From Daucus carota subsp. sativus (lineage: Eukaryota > Streptophyta > Magnoliopsida > Apiales > Apiaceae), in the NCBI RefSeq assembly GCF_001625215.2, contig NC_030387.2, forward strand, positions 1,950,501 through 2,014,500: a DNA stretch of 64,000 nt, in the 5' to 3' direction. This document shows, piece by piece, positions 13,372 through 24,313 of this stretch (its first letter is position 1; the number at the start of each line of letters is the position of its first letter). The position numbers and the translations under genes were made by a program. The notes under the pieces are model-generated. The model was not told the origin of the DNA. It saw only the letters and a list, made by a program, of their open reading frames with translations, and made no database searches.

Positions 13372-16300
13372 ATGGATGAAAAGGTACCTGTAATTTGCAC
13401 ATATATGTAAATGTAACTGTAATTTCCAAGTATTAGAAAGATTTTGTAAGTGAAAAGATCAAGATGTGTGTGTTTGTTTTTATAAGATAGGCGTGTCTGT
13501 ATGTGTCGATTCATTTTGCGTTCTCTGGTCTGCAGATATTTTCCGAATTGGAGGAGAAAATTGTAAAGAGCCTTGGCAAGAAAGATGAGGCAGTTTACAA
13601 TGAATACCAAAAAAATGTTAAAAATTATATTTTTATTGATACTGATTTGTTTGTATCGTTATCAAAAGTATTAATGTTGATTTACGGGGACCCAGTATCT
13701 GTGACTCGTCCATCCGGACGTGTGGATATGAATGCTCCTGTTATTGATGGAATGTACCCCCTCCACCTTGCTGTTCTGACATCCTCCCAACTACTAGTTC
13801 GTAGATTAATTGGATTAGATGGAGCTAGGCTCGATGTCAAGTGCTGTGGTGATCCCAATTCACCGTTTTACGGCCTCACTCCATTAGAGATGGCACTCCA
13901 AGTACTGAGGAGGTACACTGAATTCTCTGCACCCAAAATATTACTGTCTTCATAGTCATGTACCTACTATTATTTTAATTACACATTTTGCAGAAATCTT
14001 ATTCCTTGGACTCCTCAAGTGTCTGTACATGAGCTGCTTTCCATGTTTCATGGCAACGCGAAAGTGGTAACATTTTTCGTTTATATTAATATTGCAGAAC
14101 AATTCAGTTCAAACCCTGACAGTCCAAACTAAAGAAAAATCTGTATATTTACTTACAATTTCATTAACTGCAGAAATCACTCATGGAGAACATTTCTCTT
14201 CTTGCATATATTACCCCGCGGATTCGTCATCTCGTTACGGAGTATTCACTTCAGGGGAAGGTTGTTGAGCTTGCTGCTTTGCTAAAGTTGGGATCTTCGC
14301 ATCCCATTGACTACACTATTATGTATGTACCTTCTGCCGACATACCTCCCGAGCTTCATTTTGGGGTCCCCATGATGTTACGCCTGCTTGTTGCTACTAG
14401 ATCTGCCTCACTCATTAAAGAGTGCATTCAGTTATCTGCTGGTTCGAATCCCGAGGAATATGAGAACTGCAAAATAAAGCTCAAGGAAATGGATTTTATC
14501 GGGGCTTTATTGGAGTCTGCAAGGAGGGGTGATCTGAATAGATTTGATAAGGTATGTTGATGTTCTGTCCTATATTGTTTGACTTTTTGTAAATATATTT
14601 GCTACTGTATTAAGTAGTTCTCTACATAAACTAAAAGTAAACTTATATTTTAAAATATAGACTATATTCTTTTCTGCTCAAAATTGCTTAATAGTAATCA
14701 TTGACATGTTCATATGCTTTATTAATCGTATTAAAATTTTAGGTTTTGATGTGAAAAGCTACGTAATGTTACTCAGTGAAGTTTTGGACACGACACCTAT
14801 CCGAAAGTCGGGAATGAAAAAATGAAAATTGGGGACACGGGACACTATCCTATTTTTGGACACGGGTGCAGGGACACACCAGAATATACAATATAACTAA
14901 GTATGGTAAATAAGACATCTTAAACAAAAAAGTAACAATAAAACTCAGACCAAACATAGTTTTCTAAAGGATTTTGCAAACTAGGCATCTTATCTACGTA
15001 TTAAGACACACATAACTATTATTAGCACACAAGATACATATTACTACTAATACTACTATACTTCATCTTATATGACAATTATGATATTCTTATCCCGAAA
15101 TTGCCTGACAAGGGTACGAAGGCCAAAACAGAAGAGTAGAAGACTCGGAGTAACATAGGCAAAAAAACAACTTATTTTAACCTTGTAGACAGTTTAAAAT
15201 TAACCTTTAATTAGGAAAAATTAAAATGAAAACAGTGCTATAAGCGGCTGATCATACTTGGAGTTGATGTAGAATTATAAAAATAATTCTGAGCCCAACT
15301 CGCATCATAAATTTCTGGTATGGGGATTCATTTTCCTCTAAGAACCTGTAATTCTTTTCCACTTATTGACTTCTCCCCCTGTAACTCAAATTATTTTCTT
15401 TTCCTTGCAGGAACAACAGTCAACTGTCAACATCGAACTTACTGATGATATGTTGGTCGGCTCACAAGGTCGGCATCTTTCTAGATCTTCATTTCTAAAC
15501 AACGTGGTCACGTTATTGATTGGTCTGGTTATTTTTAAGCATGTTGTGTGATGCTTAATTAGTTATGCATTTTCCTAGGAGTTTAACTAATTTTTTTATA
15601 AATTATTATTTAACATTCTGTTTATCCCTGCTTCTCAAACGAGCTTAACTAATTTTTTAACATTCTGTTTATCCCTGCTTCTCAAACATCTATCTTCCGG
15701 AATATTTTTCAAAACAACAATAACCACAGATGAATCCAAGGTTAACACAGTAGCACCTTGGTACCTGAAAAACAGCTTGTTCTACATGGACTCATCAAAA
15801 TTTCAGGCTCCTGGGATTTTTAACACAATGGTAAGGGAGATTTCCAATTTTTTTTTTCTGGGTGATGAGCTTTTAGCTGTAAGTGCCATGTACATATAGT
15901 TTATATGCCCCAAGTTTTTGTCATTTTTCAATAATGAAGATTATGATCCTGGGCTCTGTTTATTCATTACTAATTCTCTGATGAATGGACTGTTTGTGCA
16001 GCGTTACTAATTTTCATGGAGTTTTATATACCATGAACTGAATTTATTACTTTTAGTCCTTTTCCATGATTTTAAACGTGCCTAAGGGTTGGATCATTGC
16101 ACATCCCCCAATCATTGCACTTTAGGTGTATAGTTTATATAGGCATTTTTTAAACAGTGTCGGAAACAACTACTTCTGGTATAGAAGTGCACATGGTATT
16201 CAAACAGAAATATAACATTATAGCCAATTCTTATCCCCTGCCATTTACATGTTTACCTGAATTTAAGTTTTCTAGACCAAAACAAGACGTTATAACATTT

Positions 16301-17911
16301 AGATTTGTAATTGTATTAGACGTCACAATTCAATACGCCATCTGTTAGCTTCACTGATACTCCCCTACTATTTGTCTTGCTTGTGGACTGTCATCGAACT
16401 CAGGAATTTTTAAGTGAAGATCTGTTTTGTACAAGTATAACCTTAAACAGATGAATGGTCAGTATCTTAAACTTGAATTTGATAAGCTATTTGATTTTCT
16501 CAACTTATCCCTTCAAAACGCCATATTAGGTTGTTATACCTGGGAGAAAAAAGAAAATTTTCAGGGTACCACCTTGGGCATTGAACAGCTCCAGTCCTTT
16601 TAATCTTTGTATAGTTTATCTTTTCTTTAAAAGTTCAAATAAAGAAATTCAAATTACTTATTTCAGTCCTTGTGTTTTTGGAAATACGTTATTGTTACAG
16701 TGCGCAAACACATATTCATTTTATGGACCTGCTTTTCTTGTTAGTTGCACCCGTGCACACACATGCAGATGTGTGCCTATGTATGTGTGTGTCCGTGCAC
16801 TTGTAGATTCACAGCAAAAGAATAAAATATGTGATTGCGAAACAGATGCCTCGTGGATATGAGGATAAGATGGAATATTATGATGGCTTTGATATCAGAA
16901 GTTGCAATGCTCTAGCAGAGACAATCTTCAGGTAACAACACTTCTCTTGATATTAGTGCAAAAAAATGTAGTGTTTATATTTGATTTGGTCGCAGAGTAC
17001 TTGATGGGAAAAAAGTGGAGGAACTCACTTTACGAGATGCTAGCGATTTCCGGGACGAGTTGGAGGATTTTCTTAAAAACAAGTTCAAGGAGGCTGTGGT
17101 TTTAACGGTAATTGGACTTTCTAGGTCTAGTAAATATTTGCAATGTGGTTAAACACAAACATCATAACTTGCTTTCTGTTTTTTTATGGAATAAGAAATA
17201 GCTAAGTTACCCGGACACGGGTATGGGTATCGGATACGGGTACAGATCCAAGAGTCAGATTCGTAGTTTTAGGATAATTAGGATCCGTGGACATGGATCC
17301 GGAATTAGACTCGGGTACGGGGACTTGGCACTTAAGCTCCACGCAAGTAAAACTTTATATAGACATTTATTGTACATTCATAAAAATAGTGTCTACTGCA
17401 CACAAATCACATATGCTGAAAATTGAAGCATAAAATCAACAAGAACAACATAGAAACAAGTCATTTATGGATCTTGATCTCTATAAACAAGTTGAAATAA
17501 CACCTAAGTTTTCATTTTGACCTGGGATGTTACAAGGTGAGGTGTCCGGTTGTAATAAGAAGGATCCGACACAGATCTCGTACCCACACCCATGTCATGT
17601 CCGGTGGACATGGGTATAGACACAAAAATGGAGAGTCCGGGTAACATAGAGAAATAGTGGTATCGAATATGTAACTTTGGGTGCAGTATGTAACTCAACT
17701 GGTCTTTCTTCTCCAGGCTTTAGAAGAGAAAGCACTTGAAAAAGAAGCCGAGAAGCAGGGGTTCATTTCGGGGTCGAGTTCGCCTGGTAGTGTTACACCT
17801 GTTTTAAAACCTGGTCATTTTTATTATCCTCTAAACAAGGCGTACGAGCGTTTGGATGTCAAAAGAATTTCAACCTCTGTATTCTCTGCTTTAAAGAAAG
17901 GAAAGACATAG
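13372..17911 (+). CDS. Ankyrin-like protein of unknown function, copy 1
   Basis: Ten exons join in phase to a predicted 454-residue protein: 13372-13383, 13536-13912, 13994-14066, 14174-14551, 15411-15468, 15730-15740 (an 11-nt microexon), 15807-15830, 16807-16931, 16996-17107 and 17717-17911. The N-terminal half has ankyrin-type blocks (DGMYPLHLAVLTSS, then a YGLTPLEMA block). The middle holds helical leucine-rich segments. The C-terminal part is charged (ALEEKALEKEAEKQ) and ends LDVKRISTSVFSALKKGKT. I do not recognise the family. The last exon is echoed by an orphan exon at 33467-33649, and the ankyrin part by the gene at 34879-38006. The ATG at 13372 is tentative because the frame stays open upstream. 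The microexon and the 24-nt exon 7 are supported only by phase and splice sites. Confidence 0.6.
17203..17649. mobile_element. hAT-type MITE in the last intron of ankyrin copy 1
   Basis: The 447-bp element starts CTAAGTTACCCGGAC and ends with the complement of CTATGTTACCCGGAC. Identical 8-bp flanks AGAAATAG lie at 17195-17202 and 17650-17657, as expected for hAT insertion. The inside is rich in GGGTA/GGACAC motifs and non-coding. A decayed relative may lie around 14757-14880 in intron 4 (GGACACGGG motifs), but its ends were not found. Confidence 0.75.
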
Positions 17912-18488
17912 ATGCCTCATTTAACCCATGCCGAATTTGATATGTATCCTATGTTATGTTTTTCGTTAATCAAGTCCCGGGGTAAGACCTAATGAATTGA
18001 ATGCCATGATGAAGATTGATTTGGGGAGGAATTTGTTGAGCACGTTTAAATTTCTGTAACGGTTTTTGGATTTTTGTCCATCTCCGGTATAAATTAAGTT
18101 ACTCTTATTATTACTATTCAACTGGTGTCTCTGCATATGCTGTCACACACCTTAGTCAAAAGTGCCTGTTGATCCATCACTAGAATAGCAGTAGGCCTTT
18201 TACTTGCCCATGAATCATAAGAAATTTAACATCTATGTAGTGCTTGCATGTGTTAAATATAATTAAAGTAAATTTCATGTAGGTGGCCAATGTATTAATT
18301 GGTTTGCACCTTGTTGGCCGATGTTGCTAATCTTGCACTATAATGGCTATATTTTAAAATTTCAAATGGGTAAATGACTTCCGTTAACTTCTGTTAGTTA
18401 AACAGAAGCACCGTTAATGACCGGTACTTAATCAGAGGGGCACTCCAGTCTTTTCATATCTCACATTATAGACATTCCATACAAGCAC

Positions 18489-18875
18489 TGTCAGGAATTG
18501 ATGAGTTTTGACCTAGTTTTGTTGCTATATTTGGTGTTTTGTGAGTTTATAAGATGATAGCTTGATAATAGAGAATCAGAGAAGAAATAGGCAGAAATGG
18601 AGATGAGAAACAGAGTTGAAGATGAGAAGAAAAACTTTAAGAACAAGATAGATTTCTAGAGAGAGAAGAGAGAGAATTGTGGAACAAGTTCCATTTCATA
18701 TATTCATCATGTATAACTTGAAATACAAAGCTTATCAAGTATTTATAAGCAAACCTCAACTATAACTAACTTCTAGTACGAAATGACACAATTACTCTTA
18801 CTAAAATGTACTACTGTGCTAAGCACTAATCCTGACTACTACTATTAGCAAGTACTGCAACTAGAAAACTAGTCA
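18489..18875 (-). mobile_element. Probable solo or truncated LTR
   Basis: This 387-bp block runs from TGTCAGGAATTG to AACTAGTCA (TG...CA ends). On the minus strand it is preceded by a purine tract AAGGAGGGAGATA that could be a polypurine tract, so it would be the 3' LTR of a minus-strand element. The adjacent minus-strand ORF (18826-19206) has a stretch NILEDTKWRSARLTM that faintly resembles the tail of a Gypsy-type polyprotein. No second LTR or target duplication was identified. Confidence 0.4.
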
Positions 18876-19589
18876 TATCTCCCTCCTTGAAAATAAAACA
18901 TGTCCTCATGGTTAATCTTGCACTTCTCCACTTTGTGTCTTCAAGTATGTTGGATAATGATTCAGGCATTGTACTTTCTTTTTCCTTAGGTGCATAGGTC
19001 ATTTCCCTTGACAAATACACAAATACAGTGGTAATTGTTGAAGCTTTGGGATACCAGTCGAAACACCTCGGAGACGTCTTAAATTTCCTCAGTCCCTCAG
19101 AATTGTATACATATGGATTAGACACGGAGACTAAGAAAAGTGTATAAAGTAGTGTAAAGTAAGAAGAAAGAGAAAGAAAAGTGGGTAAGATAATGGGACT
19201 CATCAATATATAATTGATAGATTTGGAAAAGTAAAGGGTGGGTGGGATTTTTATATTATAAAATTTTACTATTTTGAGAAAGTTTTGAAATGTATAGAAT
19301 TGAGTGGGACATTCAAAAAAGGAAAGTGTATAGAATTAAATTTTACATTATTTTCTTATAGTCTATCTTTGCTGTCTCTCGGCATTTTTTTAACAACAAA
19401 ATATACAATCTTGAATATAGAAAATTTGTTGTACTTGCGTAGCTAAAACAAATGAATCATCTTTTTTATATAATCTATTAAAATTGACTCTTGTGAGACC
19501 ACGACAATCTTGTCCTTACGATACCAACAGCACTTAAACAAAACTACATTCAATGCAACTCAATTATCAACTTCAATGATTTCTTCAAT

Positions 19590-19799
19590 TCATCCATAAT
19601 AACTAACATCCCCAATAATTGGATTTTGATCTTTTGCATTTGCAAAACTAGTGGTCAGGTTGTTAAAAAAAACTACATTGTTCCATGTCGTGCATATTGC
19701 ATCTCTTTGCTTCGTATGGAATCTGAACCCATTAACTACATAACCAGTATGTTTTTTAGCTGCTTGTTGAGACCCCTTTGCCAGACACAGACTTAGCAA
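19590..19799 (-). pseudogene. CACTA (En/Spm) transposon-related fragment
   Basis: The 69-residue minus-strand frame contains GYVVNGFRFHTKQRD followed by TTSFANAKDQNP and GDVSYYG. This matches the conserved region of plant CACTA-associated proteins near the TNP2 tail as I remember it (a G-Y-VVNG-RFHT block followed by TTSFASA-D-NP and a YYG turn). No CACTA inverted repeats or other conserved transposase parts are visible nearby, so it is an isolated relic. Confidence 0.6.
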
Positions 19800-22234
19800 T
19801 TGCTGCGAACACCCCTCTTTTTTATCAACTACAGAATTCTTTTGTGTGTGTCCTCTTCTAGTGATGGATAAAGTAGCATCCTGCCCTCATTTTAAGCATG
19901 GTATATATGAGGACTGATCCTGCTCTCATCGGTTTTATTTCGACAGTGAAAACTTAGCTAGCATCTTTTAGCTGCTTGTTGGGCTACTTCTATTTTGATT
20001 CTAGTTTGTCTAGTTTATTCAATAATTATAATCTACCTAGCATGTTTAGCTGATTCGTAGCTGCTTGTTTGGCTACTCTTTGTTGATTTTAGCTTGTGTA
20101 GTTTTTTCTTTTCTCCGGGAGGGGAGATGAGCTGATGCCTCACTCCCCTCAACAGATTTTGATTAGCTCTTCTTAATATATTTAATTTAGGAAAAATAAG
20201 AAAAAAGAAGAAACTGCTAAGTTCTAGCATCTTGATGTATTTTATAAAATATGAAAGAAGAAACTGCTAAGTGTAGTCGGTAAACTTGAAGCAAGAGTAC
20301 ATTAACTTAAAACTTAAAAAAAGTATTATTTGTTTTTTCAAATGTGAAACTAACATGGAAACCAACACCATGACTATGTTTCTTTGCCTGTTGACAAGAA
20401 TAATCTTGGTTTTAGAGTTGTGCCATCAGATTAAGAGATTATCTGCACACCATAAAATGCTCAGGCTATATATGGAAATCTCAAACAGGGGAAACTTTAG
20501 TCGATATGGAAGCATCGAGATGAGTCCATCTGCTGAAGTCTTAAGTAATGGCAGGCAAGGTTTAATCAATATCGTCATAATAAATTACTTGGCACTATTT
20601 GACTGCATATTGTTGTTTCTCCGACTATCCCTCTATTTCTTCCATAACTATGATGGAAAGGATCATTTAGATGTTTATACAGACCCTAAAAAAAATATTG
20701 TTTGAAGGCATAAAAGCTTATAAGAGAGGCAATAGAGGCCTCTTCTTTTCCCAGGGAGGGAGGGAGAGGGAGAGGGATCTGAATTGTCAAGGCATTTGTG
20801 CTGATCCTAATTCAGAAAAAGCATTTTTACTAGTATTGCTCATGATCTTGACAATTGATTACTTCTACTATGCTAGAAACCAACGGGGATGCCATGCTAG
20901 TCGATAGACACTAGCTTTCTAGGATAAAATAATAAATAAATTTCAGGAGTCCATCTTACTTGATATGTAATCTTACAAAATGATTCTGGATCCAATTAGT
21001 AAAAATTTGAAAATCTTTCTGTTAGTGTGTCTCTCCATTAGTTGTTCATAAATTTGTAACTGTCAACCTGAGGATTTAGTACTCAGCATAAATTTTTAAC
21101 AGATGCAGGTTCAGGAGCGATGATACTCTGGTCGACAATTGACTGATGCTGATCAAGTTTTTTGCTCTGGAACGGCTGTTGCTGCTCCATTTGGTAGTCT
21201 TACCTGTCAGAACAAAAAGTAGTTGGAATGACCAGTTAAATTTTAAATATCTGCGTCAACAGCAAATCATGCTTTATTCTTTTATCTGCACATTATAATG
21301 AGTTTCAATCAAGATATAAATACTGTACTACCAATCCTAATTGAAAGTGTGGAAAACAAATCTAAGCATGTACTGTCAAAGCATCACGACTACCTAAGAG
21401 CCCTCGTCAAACAATACCATCACATCCAAATTAACCCTGTCCTCTGCCTAACAGCAGTTTGCACAAGCTGACACAAGTTACTTCGGAAGTAGTGTAACTC
21501 CACATCACACACATATCTGCTACTCCTACTAAACCTGCGTATGCATCACTTCATCCTCTATTCTACTTCCAAGTGGGACATACTCTCACTAACATCAAAT
21601 TTAATACACATTGCCTAAAGTGAGAGATACACTTCCACAATCTTATGAATACGACATACACAATCTTAGATTTGGTTTGCACACTGTACCACCCAGTCAT
21701 TTTATACAACATTCATAATGCAACTGAATATATGTTAACACCATGTCAAGAGGGTGGAAAAAAGGTTGAACTAAAAATGTTCTTGGCTAGAAGCCAGCTA
21801 CATCATTCACTATATAGTTACTTGTGATTTTTGTATAGAAAAGTGATTTTTCCAATATAGATTACTGTTGCAAGCACAGACTATTTAATGCAAATGGTCC
21901 TATTGTAAGATTATAATATGTTTTCCTCAGGCAACTGTCCATTTTTGTGGTTTCTAAAACCCTAAAAAAACACAGAACGTAACTTTTCATGTACATGTCA
22001 CGAAACAAAACCGAATGGAAACCAACACAAATAGTACCAACCAGAAAGTTTACATTACATATTCAAAGTTTAAGCATAAGATAGAAATTAAAGATACTAA
22101 AATGAACATACAGTGTTCAGCAATCTTCATTACCTCACAAGAAATCTGCAAATACAAAATTAAATGTCAGAATTGACTATGCAAACCAAGTGGCACTGAA
22201 TAATTAAAAATAAAGACAAAGGAAAGAATAAAAA
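19800..22234. other. Gene-poor intergenic DNA
   Basis: No supported gene was found. The longest plus-strand ORF (20286-20705, 139 codons) has no recognisable domain or splice context. A GA-rich stretch near 20755-20777 and repeated TTTAGCTGCTTGTT phrases near 19757, 19968 and 20048 suggest a decayed repeat. Confidence 0.5.
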
Positions 22235-23137
22235 TTAAAAGACAAACCAAGTGGTATTGGATGGTAAACTTTGGAATTTTACACAATGCCTAAATCTAGG
22301 CAACTCCCTGTGAACAACATCGAATTCCTCCGATGTAACAGCATCACCAGCAACACCCGCACTCGCGAGGAGATCACAGTCCATATTCAGTTCACGGTAG
22401 AGGTGTGAAACTGAATACTCCTCGAAGGATTTCAGAAGCATACCGATGCGGCATATGATGTCCATGATGTCCTCAGGAATTTTCGAGACCTTTCCTTCTA
22501 ATACCTCGACGGCGGAGGCGCAGTCCAACTGAATCCTAACCTTTCTAATTTCACGACAAGTGACGGCAAATTCTAAGGCCTCGCGAATGGCCTGAACCTC
22601 GGCTTTTAGCGTACGTTCTCCCCTGGTGAGATTCTCAAATAAACATATACCATGTGCACTATAGCTACGTATAATGGACCCTTCTAAATCCGTGATCACG
22701 TAGCCAATCCCAAAGTTGCCTTCGTGCTTCTTCCCAATTGAAGCATCTGATCTAATACCATAACATAGTGTATCCTGGCGTAGTAGAGGGCTCAACCGTA
22801 CAATAGGAGTTGCATCCTTGTTCCCTGATCCTTCAACTTTGAGGTATAACTTGTACAGCATGTACAAAAGATCCCCGATGTCATTCATGGTGCATCTGAT
22901 ATACAACGCTATAAAAGTCTCCTTTGAAATATATCTTACAGCGGAGAATAACTTCAGACCCTCAAAGGCAACAATGTTTTCTGAATGATTGCTATCAAAA
23001 CACGACACCGCATCTTTCCATGTCACCGGAACTCCTAGATTTTTCTTAGAATTTAAGGACTTTCGATAAGAGCGGACAACTGCATCAAAGCAGAAACAAT
23101 ATAAATACAGTAACTTTTTGCTACTTAATGCATGCAT
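22235..23137 (-). CDS. RNase H-like (RVT_3 type) protein
   Basis: This is an uninterrupted 300-codon ORF from ATG. The C-terminal part, about residues 125-265, looks like the plant RNase H-like fold found in LINE-derived and free-standing proteins. Candidate catalytic acids are Asp131 (RSDAS), Glu180 (LKAEVQAI), Asp205 (QLDCAS) and Asp253 or Asp255 (NMDCDLLA), in the expected order. The N-terminal 120 residues are not recognised. No reverse transcriptase precedes it, so it may be a domesticated or truncated retroelement tail. It ends FQSLPSNTTWFVF. It lies just downstream of the last recognised exon of the chimeric gene on the same strand and could in principle be its 3' part, but no junction was established. 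Confidence 0.65.
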   Translation of the reverse strand: MHALSSKKLLYLYCFCFDAVVRSYRKSLNSKKNLGVPVTWKDAVSCFDSNHSENIVAFEGLKLFSAVRYISKETFIALYIRCTMNDIGDLLYMLYKLYLKVEGSGNKDATPIVRLSPLLRQDTLCYGIRSDASIGKKHEGNFGIGYVITDLEGSIIRSYSAHGICLFENLTRGERTLKAEVQAIREALEFAVTCREIRKVRIQLDCASAVEVLEGKVSKIPEDIMDIICRIGMLLKSFEEYSVSHLYRELNMDCDLLASAGVAGDAVTSEEFDVVHRELPRFRHCVKFQSLPSNTTWFVF

Positions 23138-23363
23138 GTTTATAAAATGAACATTTTAAAATTTAGTGGGGACGGTTAGGATTGTCACAATACTTAAATT
23201 AGTACGTCAATGCTAGATTAGAATTAGTGAATTATAGTTAGTTACCTTCCGTAAGAAACTTTTCCCTCAATCTGATAGTTAGTCTTTGCATATAATTAGG
23301 TGCAGATTTGTTTTTCTTTTTCACCAAGCATTGTAATACATATTTTTCCATTCAATAAATATA

Positions 23364-23818
23364 GGCTTAATGACCTTTTAGCCCTTGAAGTATGGGTGGA
23401 TGTTCCGATGCGGCCTCGAAGTTTAAAAACGTACTTTTCGACTCTCCAAGTACGTTTGTCGTACCTTTTAGCCCTTTTTAAAAATACCGGTATAAATCGG
23501 GGGATAAACTTGACAATTCATATTCGGGGTAAAGTTTGGGCGTACCTTTTAACCCTTAAAGTATACATCTCGTTCCTTTTAACCCCTAAAGAATACTTAA
23601 AATACATTAGATGTTCCTTTTAACCCTTAATGTTTAATGCTCCTTTTAACCCTTACATGTGAAATGTCAACTTTGTCCACCCCGTTATATACCGGTATAC
23701 GCCATAAGGGCTAAAAGGTACGACACAGATACTTTGAAGGTCGAAAGGTACGTTTTTAAACTTCGAGGCCGCATCGGAACATTCACCCATACTTCGAGGG
23801 CTAAAAGGTCATTAAGCC
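23364..23818. mobile_element. Mutator-like MITE with long inverted repeats
   Basis: The element is 455 bp, flanked by identical 9-bp repeats ATAAATATA at 23355-23363 and 23819-23827. The terminal inverted repeats are about 75-80 bp and nearly perfect. They begin GGCTTAATGACCTTTTAGCC and carry TGCGGCCTCGAAGTTTAAAA. The inside repeats the phrase CTTTTAACCCTTAA and has no coding capacity. Low divergence of the arms suggests fairly recent insertion. Confidence 0.85.
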
Positions 23819-24216
23819 ATAAATATATAGCAGGTTACATTTCTTCTTCTTCTATTGTCAAGCTAGATGGTAGTAACATTGGTCTACTATTAGTGTCAAC
23901 TGATCTTACGAATTTATGGGCTGCTAGCTATTTAATTATGAAGAGTATCTATGTTACTAAGTAGCCTGGGAAAACATATTACTCTGCATTGTCTAACAAG
24001 GCAATGACAATGGGGCTATGACCACACCACTAAGAAACAAACAGGTCAACGATTGCAATGGCATGGTAATCGATTAGATGATGCATGCAAACACTCAAAT
24101 CAAGCACAAACAAGTTGCAACAAGTCAAAATCAACATATTGCTAAATTCAAAATATAATTTACAAAAACATCAAAGTATTGTAAGCGTAAAGCCGCAAAC
24201 AAATCAATCAAGTACA

Positions 24217-24252
<36 letters not shown>
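24217..24252. repeat. (CA)n microsatellite
   Basis: This is an alternating CA run of about 17 units followed by a short AT run. It lies just 3' (minus strand) of the last recognised exon of the chimeric gene. Confidence 0.9.
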
Positions 24253-24263
<11 letters not shown>

Positions 24264-24313
24264 GTACATAGTTAGGCATGACATATTTTTGATATATAAA
24301 GCAATTATCATAC

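Noticed and set aside
14757-15240. A second full copy of the hAT MITE in ankyrin copy 1 intron 4
   Set aside because: It shares GGACACGGG-type phrases with 17203-17649, but no ends or target duplication could be set.
20286-20705. 139-codon plus-strand ORF as a gene
   Set aside because: It has no recognisable domain, splice context or codon pattern, and lies in repeat-rich DNA.
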